In this document: one piece after another, positions 23,973 to 32,909 of the stretch | How positions within the stretch are numbered: the first letter of the stretch is position 1 | How the letters are laid out: each line of letters opens with the position of its first letter | Source of the DNA: Actinospineispora eucalypti | GTDB taxonomy: Bacteria; Actinomycetota; Actinomycetes; Mycobacteriales; Pseudonocardiaceae | Assembly (NCBI GenBank): GCA_014208095.1 | Contig: JACHMT010000006.1 | Location: 1 to 64,000 of the forward strand | DNA: 64,000 nt | Reading direction: 5' to 3' | Notes under the pieces: model-generated | What the model saw: only the letters and a program-made list of their open reading frames with translations | Databases searched by the model: none | Told to the model about the DNA's origin: nothing | Translations under genes and position numbers: made by a program

Positions 23973-26243
23973 CTACTCGCCCGGTTTGGCGGGGGTGTCC
24001 TCGGCCGGGGCTTGCGCCGGGGTCGCCTCGGGGGCGGTGGACTTGCCGTTGGTGTGCGGGTCGCCGCGCTTGACCGCCTCGAGCAGCATCTGTGAGACGT
24101 CCAGCACCTGGACGTCCTCGCCCACGCCGGCGTTCTGCTTCTCGGTGAGGCCGTCGGTGAGCATCACCCGGCAGAACGGGCAGCCGGTGGCGATCTGCTT
24201 GGCCTCGGTGGCCAGGGCCTCCTCGGTGCGGGCCAGGTTGACCCGCTTGCCGATGTGCTCCTCCATCCACATCCGCGCGCCGCCGGCGCCGCAGCACATC
24301 GAGCGGTCCGCGTGCCGAGGCATCTCGGTGAGCTGCGCGCCGGCCGCACCGACCAGCTCGCGCGGCGGCGCGTAGACCTCGTTGTGCCGGCCCAGGTAGC
24401 AGGGGTCGTGGAAGGTGACCGGTGCACCCGTGTCCGCGGCGGGCGCGGCCACCGGGACCAGCTTGCCCTCCCGGACCAGCTTGTTCAGCAGCTGCGTGTG
24501 GTGCACCACCTCGTAGTGGCCGTCCAGCTGCGGGTACTCCCGGCCCAGGGTGTTCATGCAGTGCGGGCAGGTGGTGACGATCTTGCGCTTGCCCGGCTCG
24601 CGGCCCTCGAACACCGAGTTGAGCACCTCGACGTTCTGCTGCGCCATCATCTGGAACAGGAACTCGTTGCCGGAACGGCGCGCCGGGTCACCGGTGCAGC
24701 CCTCGTCGGTGCCCAGCACCACGTACTTCACGCCGGCCCGGTGCAGCAGCTCGGCGGTGGCCCGCACGGTCTTCTTCGCGTTGTCGTCGAACGCGCCGGC
24801 ACAGCCGATCCAGTACAGGTACTCGGTGTCGTCGGTCAGCTCGCCGTCGAACACCGGGACCTCGAAGTCCAGCCCCTTGGTCCAGTCCAGCCGCTCCTTG
24901 TTGTTCTGCCCCCAGGGGTTGCCCTTGTTCTCCAGGTTGCGGAACAGCACGCCCAGCTCGGAGGGGAACTCCGACTCGATCATGACCTGGTGGCGGCGCA
25001 TGTCAATGATGTGGTCCACGTGCTCGATGTCCACCGGGCACTGCTCCACACAGGCACCGCAGGAGGTGCAGGACCACAGCACGTCCGGGTCGATGACACC
25101 GCCGGCCTCGGCGGTGCCCACCAGCGGCCGCGCCGCCTGGTCCGGCCCGGAGCCGCGCACCCGCTCGAACCCGGACTCCGGCACGCCGTGCCCATTGCGT
25201 TCACCCGAAGTGATCTCGACCGAGCCCTCTTCCGGCATGTCCTTGCCGCCGATCAGGTACGGGGCCTTGGCGAACAGGTGATCCCGCAGGTCCATGATCA
25301 CGAGCTTCGGGGAGAGCGGCTTGCCGGTGTTCCACGCCGGGCACTGCGACTGGCAGCGACCACACTCGGTGCAGGTGGCGAAGTCCAGCATGCCCTTCCA
25401 GGTGAAGTCCTCCACCTTCCCCCGGCCGAAGATGTCGTCCTCGTCCGGGTCCTCGAAGTCGATCTCCTTGCCGCGCGAGGTCATCGGCAGCAACGGGCCG
25501 AGGCCCTTGGGCAGCCGCTTGGCCGACACGTTGATCGGCGCCACGAAGATGTGCAGGTGCTTCGAGTAGAGCACGATGATCAGGAACGCCAGCATCACGC
25601 CGATGTGCAGGATCAGCCCGACGGTCTCCAGCCAGAAGTACGCGGTGTGGGACAGCCCGGTGAACAGCTGGCCCAGCCCGATGGAGGCGAACGCCCCGGA
25701 CGTGTACGGCAGGTTCCCGGCGGCCGAGGCGACCGCGCGGAAGAAGAACAACGTCCAGACCACGTTGAAGATCATGAAGAGGATGAACCAGGCCGGCCCG
25801 GTGTGCGAGCCGTAGAACCGGGAATCCCGCTGCCGGCGCTCCGGCGCCTGCCGGACCCGGATCCACGCGAACACGCCCAGCGAGATCAACACAGCCACCG
25901 CGATGAAGTCCTGCAGGAACCCGAGGGCGGCCCAGTGGCCGATGAACGGGATTGCGAACTGGGCGTCGAACAGCGCGCCGTACGCCTCGATGTAGACGGT
26001 GAGCAGCAGCACGAACGCCCAGAAGGTGAAGAAGTGCGCCAGGCCGGGGATCGACCATTTCAGCAGCTTGCGCTGCCCGAACACCTCGACCAACTGGGTG
26101 CGCAACCGCGCGCCGAGCTGGTCCGTGCGGTCGTGCGCGGGTTGCCCCGAGCTGATCAGCTTGTACAGCCACCAGGCCCGCCGGCCGGCGATGGCGAGCA
26201 CGATCACCGTTACGGCCAGGCCGATCACCAATCGCGCGATCAC
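23973..26243 (-). CDS. Membrane (Fe-S)-binding reductase, heterodisulfide-reductase type (Rv0338c-like)
   Basis: The protein has 756 residues from GTG 26243 (AGGGAGGA upstream). About five transmembrane helices occupy residues 1-245, with a His-rich SKHLHIFVAP segment resembling b-heme-binding NarI-like helices. Two [4Fe-4S] sites follow, CTECGRCQSQCP (about 290) and CTSCGACVEQCP (about 388). Two CCG-type Cys-rich blocks complete it: the CAGAFDDNA and GCTGDPARR pair, then CPHCMNTLG, HDPCYLGRHN and SMCCGAGGARMW. It should pass electrons between the quinone pool and a soluble partner. The tail is Lys/Pro/Ala-rich. In mycobacteria the ortholog is thought essential. Confidence 0.92.
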   Translation of the reverse strand: MIARLVIGLAVTVIVLAIAGRRAWWLYKLISSGQPAHDRTDQLGARLRTQLVEVFGQRKLLKWSIPGLAHFFTFWAFVLLLTVYIEAYGALFDAQFAIPFIGHWAALGFLQDFIAVAVLISLGVFAWIRVRQAPERRQRDSRFYGSHTGPAWFILFMIFNVVWTLFFFRAVASAAGNLPYTSGAFASIGLGQLFTGLSHTAYFWLETVGLILHIGVMLAFLIIVLYSKHLHIFVAPINVSAKRLPKGLGPLLPMTSRGKEIDFEDPDEDDIFGRGKVEDFTWKGMLDFATCTECGRCQSQCPAWNTGKPLSPKLVIMDLRDHLFAKAPYLIGGKDMPEEGSVEITSGERNGHGVPESGFERVRGSGPDQAARPLVGTAEAGGVIDPDVLWSCTSCGACVEQCPVDIEHVDHIIDMRRHQVMIESEFPSELGVLFRNLENKGNPWGQNNKERLDWTKGLDFEVPVFDGELTDDTEYLYWIGCAGAFDDNAKKTVRATAELLHRAGVKYVVLGTDEGCTGDPARRSGNEFLFQMMAQQNVEVLNSVFEGREPGKRKIVTTCPHCMNTLGREYPQLDGHYEVVHHTQLLNKLVREGKLVPVAAPAADTGAPVTFHDPCYLGRHNEVYAPPRELVGAAGAQLTEMPRHADRSMCCGAGGARMWMEEHIGKRVNLARTEEALATEAKQIATGCPFCRVMLTDGLTEKQNAGVGEDVQVLDVSQMLLEAVKRGDPHTNGKSTAPEATPAQAPAEDTPAKPGE

Positions 26244-26619
26244 GGCAGTTCCTCCCTGGTCTGTTGCGGTGAGGGTAGACCCCGCGTCACCAGGCCGCTT
26301 GACATGCCACGCATTAATCCACCCTTACTTACTGGAGAGTAACAAGCGGGCGAGGCGGCGCCGGAGCGTCGTCCGTCACCCTCCGGACGCGCCAGGTCAC
26401 CCAGTTCGGTTGCTCTGTGAGTGGATGGAATGAGGGCGTTCCGGCGCCTCATTCACCCGTGTGGGGGATTATGCGCACGGGCGGTATACCGGCCGAGCGT
26501 ACTTTCTGGTGCTACCCCCGCCTGGCCTCCCACGTCTGGGGCTTCCGCCGCCTTAGTATCCGTCACGCCGACGCGACCACCCCCCGGCGCGGCGGCCTTT
26601 GCTGACGTGAGGAGCCGTA
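26244..26619. other. Divergent intergenic region before the T4SS-like operon
   Basis: This 376-bp region separates the Fe-S reductase from the six-gene operon and must hold promoters for both. A hairpin-forming GAATGAGG/CCTCATTC dyad lies at 26428-26454. No tRNA, integrase remnant or att-like direct repeat was recognised, which argues against a recent integrative element boundary here. No clear gene was seen. Confidence 0.5.
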
Positions 26620-26898
26620 ATGACCAGCCTGTACGCCGCCGCGTCTGGCTTCGTGATCCTGGCGCAGGAGCACAAACTCGGCACCAACAACCTGCAGCAG
26701 TGGATCACCGACAACATCGTGCCGTTACTGCTGCTCTCCATCGCGGTCATCCTGCTGTGGATCGGCGGGCGCGGTGACAATGCCGGCGTGGCGCGGCGCA
26801 GCGTCGGCCTGGTCGTGGGGCTGGTCGCCCTGGGTATCGCCCTTTCCGGCCAGGCCAGCGAAGTGGGTAAGTTCTTCGCGAGTTTGATCGTCGGGTGA
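26620..26898 (+). CDS. Pilin-like/TrbC-VirB2-like small membrane protein
   Basis: The protein has 92 residues with two transmembrane helices (IVPLLLLSIAVILLWIGG, about 33-50; SVGLVVGLVALGIALSG, about 60-77) joined by a short basic loop GRGDNAGVARR. This is the size and topology of VirB2/TrbC-type subunits, though no sequence signature is decisive. An upstream GAGG (GTGAGGAGCC) precedes its ATG. It is the first of six co-directional, closely packed genes. Confidence 0.65.
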   Translation: MTSLYAAASGFVILAQEHKLGTNNLQQWITDNIVPLLLLSIAVILLWIGGRGDNAGVARRSVGLVVGLVALGIALSGQASEVGKFFASLIVG

Positions 26899-26905
26899 GA
26901 CCGCG

Positions 26906-27316
26906 TTGCGGGTGCGAACTGACGACGAGATCTATCGGATCGACCAGGTGTGGCTCGGTCCACCGCGCGCCACGTTCCCGTGGCGGGCGACCTACGCCAG
27001 CTATCTGACCGGGTTTGTGATTTTCATCGTGGTGCTGTTCGTGCAGCGCCGGGTGGGCATCAGCTTCAACGTCATCCCCACCGCGTGGGCGTTGGTGATC
27101 ACAGTTGCGCTCACCCGGCTGATCTCCCGCAAGGTGAACTACGAAAAGGGTGTGCTGCACCTGTTCGAACACTTCTGGTACGAGGTCACCGGCCCCCGGC
27201 AGCGCACCGCGACGCGCGCCACCGGGGTGCGCAACGGGCACGTCCGGGTGCGGCGCGAGCTCACCGAACCACCGAGCAGGCGCCCGAAGCGCGCCGGGCG
27301 GGCGGGCAGATCGTGA
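26906..27316 (+). CDS. TcpE/VirB3-like membrane protein
   Basis: The protein has 136 residues from a TTG at 26906 (GTG at 26912 is the alternative) and begins 7 bp after the pilin-like gene. Two hydrophobic helices occur at about 33-50 (YASYLTGFVIFIVVLFV) and 57-72. A basic C-terminal tail follows. The fold resembles TcpE/PrgI conjugation proteins, which work beside a VirB4-type ATPase; the ATPase is indeed next, with a one-base overlap. The family call rests on topology and context. Confidence 0.65.
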   Translation: MRVRTDDEIYRIDQVWLGPPRATFPWRATYASYLTGFVIFIVVLFVQRRVGISFNVIPTAWALVITVALTRLISRKVNYEKGVLHLFEHFWYEVTGPRQRTATRATGVRNGHVRVRRELTEPPSRRPKRAGRAGRS

Positions 27317-30300
27317 TGTTCGGCAAGCGCCCGAGCGACACCGGACGACGGCCGGTCCGTTCCTCCGGGAGCGCCGGCCGGACCGGCGCGAGCGGAGTTC
27401 GCGACGCGCGCTACGGCAGAACGAACGGCGCCGGTGGCGGCTGGGCCGGCGGAAGCCGAACCGGGGAAGACGGCCGGCCCCACCCGGGCGACGGTGGCCA
27501 CGGATACCCCGGCACCGGGAACGGCCACTCCGGCACAGGCGGCGGACGTTCCGGGAACGGTCACACGGCCGCCCGGACCAGCAGCGGCAAGGGCCGGACC
27601 AGCGGCAACGGCCAGGCCGGGAGCAAGGCTCAGGCCTCGAGCAACGGCAAGAGCCGGGCCGGTAGCGCGGCCAAAAGCCGCAGCGGCGCCGCCACGGGTC
27701 GCGGCGGTACCGCGTATGGCAACGGCGGCAACGGGGTTCCGGACGGTTCCGCCCGGGGACCAGCGGCTGGTTCAGGACGCGGGTCGGCGAACGGTTCCGG
27801 GCGAGGGTCGGCGAACGGTTCCGGGCGGGGCTCGGCGAACGGGGCGGCCGGTGGGTCGGGGGCCAGGCCGGCATCGGCAAGGGCGGCCGGGACCAAGTCG
27901 GCCGGGACCAAGTCGGCCGCCGCCAAGTCGGCCCGCACGCCGAAGCCCCAGCCGCAGCGGGTCAAGCCGAAGGCCAAACCGGCCAAGAAGGACACCCGCA
28001 AGGGCTCGCGGTCGCTGGCCGGGGAGTCCGGGCTGCCGCGTTACCAGTCCCCGATCAACCTGCGCAGCATCGACGGCCACCTGACCCGCACCGGCACCCA
28101 GGTGATGGCCTGGTACCGGTTGGCCCCGCAGGCGTGGAGCTTCCGCAGCGACAACCAGCGTGAGCTGCTCATCCACCAGATCGCCGCGCAACTGGGCGAG
28201 CTGCAGGGCCGGTGGCTGCACCTGCGGGTGACCACCCGGCCGTACCCGGTGCACATGTGGGCCGAGGCGTTCGACCACAACGCGCTCGGCCGGCCGCCGG
28301 ACGTGGCCGGGGCGCTCGGCTGGGACGGGTTCCTGGAGGGCGAGCAGCGACACCTGATGGGCCTGTCCATGTCGGACAAGGAGGTCTTCCTCGGCGTGGA
28401 GATCTCCGGTCGGGGGACGCTGGACCGCTGGGTGGAGCGGGCCGCGCCGGTACTCGGCCGGCTGGTGCCGGGCGCGGTGGAGGCCGAGCTGGCCGCGCTG
28501 AACACCGAGGTCCGGCACGTGGACGATCTGGTCGCCGGCACCGGGCTGGACGCGGTCCCGGCGCAGGCCGACGACATCGCCTGGCTGATGCACCGTTCCT
28601 GCGCGCTGGGCCTGCCCGCGCCCCGGACGCTCACCGTTCCGGGCGGGCACCCCGCCGCGCGCTGGGAGACCGAGGACCTGGCCGCGTTCACCGACGGCGT
28701 CGAGCTGCACCAGGAGCCGTACTCGCCGACCGTGCGGGTGGTCGGCCGGCTGCGCAGCCAGACGGTCACGCGGCACGTGGCGGTGCTCTCCATCGGGTTG
28801 ATGGACGGGCTGCGCATCCCCGAGGTGGACGACCCGTGGATGCAGCGCAGCGACCGGCTGTCCTTCCCGGTGGAGTGGTCGGCGCGGATGTACATCCGGC
28901 GGCCCGAGGAGGTCAGCGGCGAGCTGCAGCGCCAGATGGGCAAGGTGCGCTCGCAGATCCGGCACTACACGCACGACCACGACCTGGACCCGCCGATGTC
29001 GCTGGCCCGGCAGGCCGACCGGGTGCTGGAGATCGAGGACGAGCTGTCCGGCGGGCTGACCCAGTCGAACACCCGGCTGTACGGGTGGTGGCGGGTCGCG
29101 GTGGCCGGCCGGGACGAGGCCGAGGCCGTGTCCCGGGCGCAGCAGCTGCTGGAGGTCTACCGGCCGAAGGTGGCCATCGAGCACCCGGAGGCCCAGTACA
29201 AGTACGCGCGCGAGTTCATCCCCGGCGAGCCGCTGGCTTCCACGGCGTACCGCCGGCGCGGCTCGGTGACCTGGGCGGCAGCGGCCGTGCCGGCGGCCAC
29301 GGCGGCCGTCGGCGACCGGCGCGGCATCATGCTCGGCGAGACCTGCACGGCCACCCGGCGCCCGGTGGCCTGGGACCCGTGGATGGCGCAGGAGGTGCGC
29401 CGGGCCTCCGGCCTGACGGCGATCGTCGGCGGGCTGGGTTCCGGGAAGTCGTTCCTCACCGGGCTGATCGTCTACAAGACCATCCGGGCCGGGGCGCAGT
29501 GGACGGTGCTGGACCCGTCCGGCCCGCTGGCCGAGCTGACCCGGCTGCCCGAGCTGGCGCCGTTCTCCCGGCACATCAACCTGCTGCGCGCCGACCCGGG
29601 CATCCTGAACCCGTACCGGGTGGTCGCCGAGCCGCGGCCGGAGCACTTCCTCGAGGACGAGGACCCCGAGCGGGCCTGGCGCCGGGAGCGCTCGCTGGCC
29701 GCCGCCACCCGGCGGCGACTGGTGCTGGACGTGCTCACCGGGCTGCTGCCGTTCGACGTGGCCCGGCTGCCGCACACCCGGATCGTGCTGCTGCGCGCGG
29801 TGCGCGAGGTCGGCGGTGCACCGGACCGCAACCCGGCACAGGTCATCGAGGTGCTGCGGCGGCACGCGCGGGAGGGCGAGGACCACGCCGGCGTGGTCGC
29901 CGACTTCCTGTCCGAGCGCCGGGAGCTGCCGCAGGCCGCGCTGCTGTTCCCGGACGAGTCGCGGGACGACCCGTGGCGCGCGGACCGGGAGTACCGGCTG
30001 ACCGTGCTGACCATGCAGGGCATGACGCTGCCCCGGCCGGGATCGCCGCGCGAAGAGTGGACGGACAACGAGTCGCTGGCCGTCGAGCTGCTGAACCTGG
30101 CGTCCTGGCTGACCCAGCGCACCATCTACGACGCCAACCGGAACCTGCGCAAGGGCGTCGCGCTGGACGAGTCCCACTTCCTCTCCCAGGTGCCGACCGG
30201 CAAGGTGCTGATCGACCGGCTGGCCCGGGACTCCCGGAAGTTCAATGTGCGGGCGTTGTTCGCCTCGCAGCTGGCCGGCGACCTGTTGCGGGTTTCCGGG

Positions 30301-30924
30301 TTCGCCTCGCTGGTGAACGCGGTGTTCGTCGGGCGCACCGACGACGAGGTGGCGCAGGCGGAGGCGCTGCGGCTGCTGCGGGTGCCGACCGGCGTGGGCT
30401 ACGAGGCGATGCTCGGCACCCTTTCACCCCGGCCCAGGCACGACGACCGGCCGGACGACACGCCCCGGCAGTTCGTCTTCGCGGACGGCCACGGCGGGGT
30501 GGAGAAGATCCGCATCGACATGGAGGCGCCGCATTTGGGGCACCTGGCCGAGGCGCTGGACACCAACCCGGACGCCGCGCGCGTGGTCTCCCCGGTCGCC
30601 CCCTCGCCGGCCATCGGCCGGTCCGGGGTGCCCGCGCTGGAGCCGGGCGGCGGCCCCCGCGAGCTGCCCGAACCGCATGACGCGGACGACATGGACGACA
30701 TGGAGCTGGAGGACTTCACCGAGCACGCCGATCTGGCCGCCCGCGGCGGGACCGACCCCGGCGCCAACACGCACACCGGATACGACCCCCGCACCGAGGT
30801 GGAGCGCACCGCGTCCCGTGGCGGCATCGCGCAACCGGCCGACTTCGGGCAGCCGGACGACGAGGAGATCGACCTGCTCGACGACCTCGACGAACTGGAC
30901 CCGGCGCCCGAGCGGGTCCGATGA
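27316..30924 (+). CDS. VirB4/TraC-type conjugation or secretion ATPase
   Basis: The protein has 1202 residues from an ATG overlapping the previous stop. Residues 1-230 are Gly/Ser/Ala/Arg-rich and disordered, with three 8-residue repeats. From about 235 a VirB4-like N-domain appears (SPINLRSIDGHLTRTGTQVM). The ATPase core has Walker A GGLGSGKSFLTG (about 705-716) and Walker B VALDESHF (about 948-955), plus a late ASQLAGDLL-type sensor. An acidic tail ends it. VirB4 powers assembly and transport in type IV systems. It sits inside the membrane-protein operon, but no VirD4 or relaxase gene is near. Confidence 0.9.
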   Translation: MFGKRPSDTGRRPVRSSGSAGRTGASGVRDARYGRTNGAGGGWAGGSRTGEDGRPHPGDGGHGYPGTGNGHSGTGGGRSGNGHTAARTSSGKGRTSGNGQAGSKAQASSNGKSRAGSAAKSRSGAATGRGGTAYGNGGNGVPDGSARGPAAGSGRGSANGSGRGSANGSGRGSANGAAGGSGARPASARAAGTKSAGTKSAAAKSARTPKPQPQRVKPKAKPAKKDTRKGSRSLAGESGLPRYQSPINLRSIDGHLTRTGTQVMAWYRLAPQAWSFRSDNQRELLIHQIAAQLGELQGRWLHLRVTTRPYPVHMWAEAFDHNALGRPPDVAGALGWDGFLEGEQRHLMGLSMSDKEVFLGVEISGRGTLDRWVERAAPVLGRLVPGAVEAELAALNTEVRHVDDLVAGTGLDAVPAQADDIAWLMHRSCALGLPAPRTLTVPGGHPAARWETEDLAAFTDGVELHQEPYSPTVRVVGRLRSQTVTRHVAVLSIGLMDGLRIPEVDDPWMQRSDRLSFPVEWSARMYIRRPEEVSGELQRQMGKVRSQIRHYTHDHDLDPPMSLARQADRVLEIEDELSGGLTQSNTRLYGWWRVAVAGRDEAEAVSRAQQLLEVYRPKVAIEHPEAQYKYAREFIPGEPLASTAYRRRGSVTWAAAAVPAATAAVGDRRGIMLGETCTATRRPVAWDPWMAQEVRRASGLTAIVGGLGSGKSFLTGLIVYKTIRAGAQWTVLDPSGPLAELTRLPELAPFSRHINLLRADPGILNPYRVVAEPRPEHFLEDEDPERAWRRERSLAAATRRRLVLDVLTGLLPFDVARLPHTRIVLLRAVREVGGAPDRNPAQVIEVLRRHAREGEDHAGVVADFLSERRELPQAALLFPDESRDDPWRADREYRLTVLTMQGMTLPRPGSPREEWTDNESLAVELLNLASWLTQRTIYDANRNLRKGVALDESHFLSQVPTGKVLIDRLARDSRKFNVRALFASQLAGDLLRVSGFASLVNAVFVGRTDDEVAQAEALRLLRVPTGVGYEAMLGTLSPRPRHDDRPDDTPRQFVFADGHGGVEKIRIDMEAPHLGHLAEALDTNPDAARVVSPVAPSPAIGRSGVPALEPGGGPRELPEPHDADDMDDMELEDFTEHADLAARGGTDPGANTHTGYDPRTEVERTASRGGIAQPADFGQPDDEEIDLLDDLDELDPAPERVR
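27769..27840 (+). repeat. Three 24-bp in-frame repeats in the VirB4-like gene
   Basis: Three consecutive 24-bp units, starting at 27769, 27793 and 27817, encode GSGRGSAN each. They belong to the disordered N-terminal linker. Such arrays change length easily, so the linker probably differs among close relatives. Confidence 0.8.
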
Positions 30925-32906
30925 CTTCCACCCAACGCCGAAGACGCTATGGCTCTGCGCACATATACGCAGCGGCCGCCGCCCGCGTGACGGCGGCCGC
31001 TCGGCGTCCCGTCTCCGGCCGCGCGTCCGGTTATTGCGTATTTCCACGCAGAGCCAAAGCGTCCCGAAGCACTCCCCGGAACCGCCGGCTCCTCCGGAGA
31101 ATTGTGCCGGCCGGGCTGCTCGTGGCGCTGCTCATGATGTCCTCGTTGCTCGGCGGGCAGGCCTGGGCGGCGCCGTTCGACTGCAAGGAGGCACCGGAAC
31201 CGGACCGGCCGGGCTCCGGACTCGTCGGCTCGCTGGACCCGGCGGTGAACGCGGGCGCGCCGGGCAGCGTCTACAACGAGGTCGGCTACTCCGGGCTGGT
31301 CTGGCACACCTACGACCTGGGCTGCGGCGGCTCGGTTTCCGACCCTTCGGTGGCCACCGACACCTGGCTGGGCAACCAGACGTTCAACATCGCCAAGTTC
31401 ATCGTGGGCGGCGTCAACTGGGCGCACTACCTGCTGGCCCGGGGCGGCGAGGTGCTGACCCCGCTGGACAAGGTGATCGAGCAGGGCACCAAGGCGATGT
31501 ACGACGGCGTGTTCAGCACGCTGATCGGGCCGGCACTGCTGCTGCTCGCGCTGGCCCTGCTCATGCTGGCACTGCGCGGCGACCTGGCCCGGCAGGCCCA
31601 GCGGGCCGGGTTCGCGCTGCTCGCCCTGATGCTCGGCGCCGCGGCCTACCTGGCCCCGGTGAACTGGGCGAAGGCCGCCGACGGGCTGCTGCTGGACGGC
31701 ATCACCCAGATGCAGGAGGGGTTCCTCTCCCCACTCGGCCGGGGCGACGTGAACACGCTGCCCACCGTGCTGACCGACCGGGTCATCTACGACAACTGGC
31801 TGCGCGGCGAGTTCGGCGCGCCGAACGACCCGAAGGCCGTCGAGCTGGGCCGGGAGCTGCTGCGCACGCAGACCTTCACCAACGACGACGTCTACCAAGG
31901 CAAGATCACCCAGGCCGACGTGGACGCCAAGAAGAAGGCGTTCGCCGACGTCGCGGGCAAGATGGGCGAGCGCTACCCGTACTTCCAGGGCAAGTCCGGC
32001 AGCCGGATCGGGGTCAGCGTGCTCGCGGTGATCCAGGCCGTATGCATCGGGCTTTTCCAGCTGCTGTCCAAGGTGCTGGTGCTGGTCGCCATGTTGCTGC
32101 TGCGGCTGCTGGTGATGACGCTGCCGGTGATCGCGGTGCTGGGCGTGCTCAAGCCCGAGGTGCTGCCCATGGTGGCCAAGGTCGCGGGTTCCGCGCTGGT
32201 CAACACGCTGCTGGTGGGCGCGCTGGCCGGGCTGCACGCGCTGCTCGTGGTGTCGCTGTTCAAGCCGGACTCCGGGGTGGACCTGTGGCTGTCGCTGCTG
32301 GTCACCGGGGTCACCACGGTGGTGCTGTGGGCGGTGGCGCGGCCGCTGCGCCGGCTGGTGTCGATGGTGTCGCTGACCCGCGAGCAGTTCGGCGGGGTGG
32401 TGCCCGGCGCCGGTGACGGCCCGGTTTCCCGGATGTGGAACCGGTTGCGCGGCGCGCAGCCGGACGAGCGGCAACAGCGCTGGTGGGACGAGCGGCGGGC
32501 GGAGGCCTCGGGCCCGGCGGAGCCCAGCGCCCACCGCCCGGAGTCGGTCTACGCCAGCGCCTCGGTGGTTTCGGAGCAGCGCTACGCCGGCGGTTGGCGT
32601 CCGGGCCAACGCGAAGTGGGCACACCGGAGTCCGCCCAGCTCGGCCCGGCGCCGGACCGGCGGGCGCTCACGGCCGGCGGCTTCGGCGGCATCGGCGGGC
32701 TCGGTGGTTTCCCCAGCGGCCTGAACGGCCCGGACGCGGTGGAGATGGACGAGCGGGTGATCTACCGCCGGCCCGGCGCGCGCACCGACCCGTACGCCGA
32801 CCGCGACCAGCCGGTGCAGGCCGAGCTCGTCGACGGCGTCCCGGTGTACCGGATCTACCGCCCCCGCCCCAGCCAGCCCAGTTACCCCTACCGCGGAGGT
32901 GACTAA
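30921..32906 (+). CDS. VirB6/TrbL-like polytopic membrane protein, N-terminus extended by an insertion
   Basis: The frame has 661 residues and overlaps the VirB4-like stop by four bases (ATGA). A signal-like helix (PAGLLVALLMMSSLLGGQAWA, residues 63-82) is preceded by a basic stretch. About six further helices lie at 210-500, for example LIGPALLLLALALLMLAL and VLVLVAMLLLRLLVMTLPV, then a Gly/Pro-rich cytosolic tail of about 150 residues. Residues about 8-49 come from a 121-bp element inserted in frame; removing it restores MTSTQRRSTPRNRRLLRR before the signal helix. A GTG at 31104 could provide an alternative start. It probably forms the membrane channel. Confidence 0.8.
   Translation: MTSTQRRRRYGSAHIYAAAAARVTAAARRPVSGRASGYCVFPRRAKASRSTPRNRRLLRRIVPAGLLVALLMMSSLLGGQAWAAPFDCKEAPEPDRPGSGLVGSLDPAVNAGAPGSVYNEVGYSGLVWHTYDLGCGGSVSDPSVATDTWLGNQTFNIAKFIVGGVNWAHYLLARGGEVLTPLDKVIEQGTKAMYDGVFSTLIGPALLLLALALLMLALRGDLARQAQRAGFALLALMLGAAAYLAPVNWAKAADGLLLDGITQMQEGFLSPLGRGDVNTLPTVLTDRVIYDNWLRGEFGAPNDPKAVELGRELLRTQTFTNDDVYQGKITQADVDAKKKAFADVAGKMGERYPYFQGKSGSRIGVSVLAVIQAVCIGLFQLLSKVLVLVAMLLLRLLVMTLPVIAVLGVLKPEVLPMVAKVAGSALVNTLLVGALAGLHALLVVSLFKPDSGVDLWLSLLVTGVTTVVLWAVARPLRRLVSMVSLTREQFGGVVPGAGDGPVSRMWNRLRGAQPDERQQRWWDERRAEASGPAEPSAHRPESVYASASVVSEQRYAGGWRPGQREVGTPESAQLGPAPDRRALTAGGFGGIGGLGGFPSGLNGPDAVEMDERVIYRRPGARTDPYADRDQPVQAELVDGVPVYRIYRPRPSQPSYPYRGGD
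30938..31068. mobile_element. 121-bp MITE-like palindromic element with 5-bp target duplication
   Basis: The element is 30943-31063. Its ends are inverted repeats of 17 bp, GACGCTATGGCTCTGCG and CGCAGAGCCAAAGCGTC, matching at 16 of 17 positions. Inside are nested perfect dyads ATACGCA/TGCGTAT and GCGGCCGCCG/CGGCGGCCGC. Directly flanking both ends is CCGAA (30938-30942 and 31064-31068), a 5-bp target-site duplication. There is no transposase, so it is non-autonomous. Total gain is 126 bp, exactly 42 codons, keeping the host gene open. No second copy was seen in the window. Confidence 0.85.
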
Positions 32907-32909
32907 GCC

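Noticed and set aside
24255..26342. A 695-codon plus-strand frame opposite the Fe-S reductase
   Set aside because: The real gene on the minus strand has clear Fe-S and membrane motifs; the plus-strand frame has only low-complexity H/R/Q/V composition.
26244..26619. Integration boundary of a mobile element beside the T4SS-like operon
   Set aside because: No tRNA, direct repeats or integrase fragments were found on this side.
27772..30177. An 801-codon minus-strand frame opposite the VirB4-like ATPase
   Set aside because: No recognisable domain; the plus strand carries Walker A and B in the correct order.
30943..31063. The palindromic element as a simple terminator between virB4-like and virB6-like genes
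   Set aside because: The 5-bp flanking duplication and exact end symmetry are not expected of a terminator, and the downstream gene overlaps the upstream stop.
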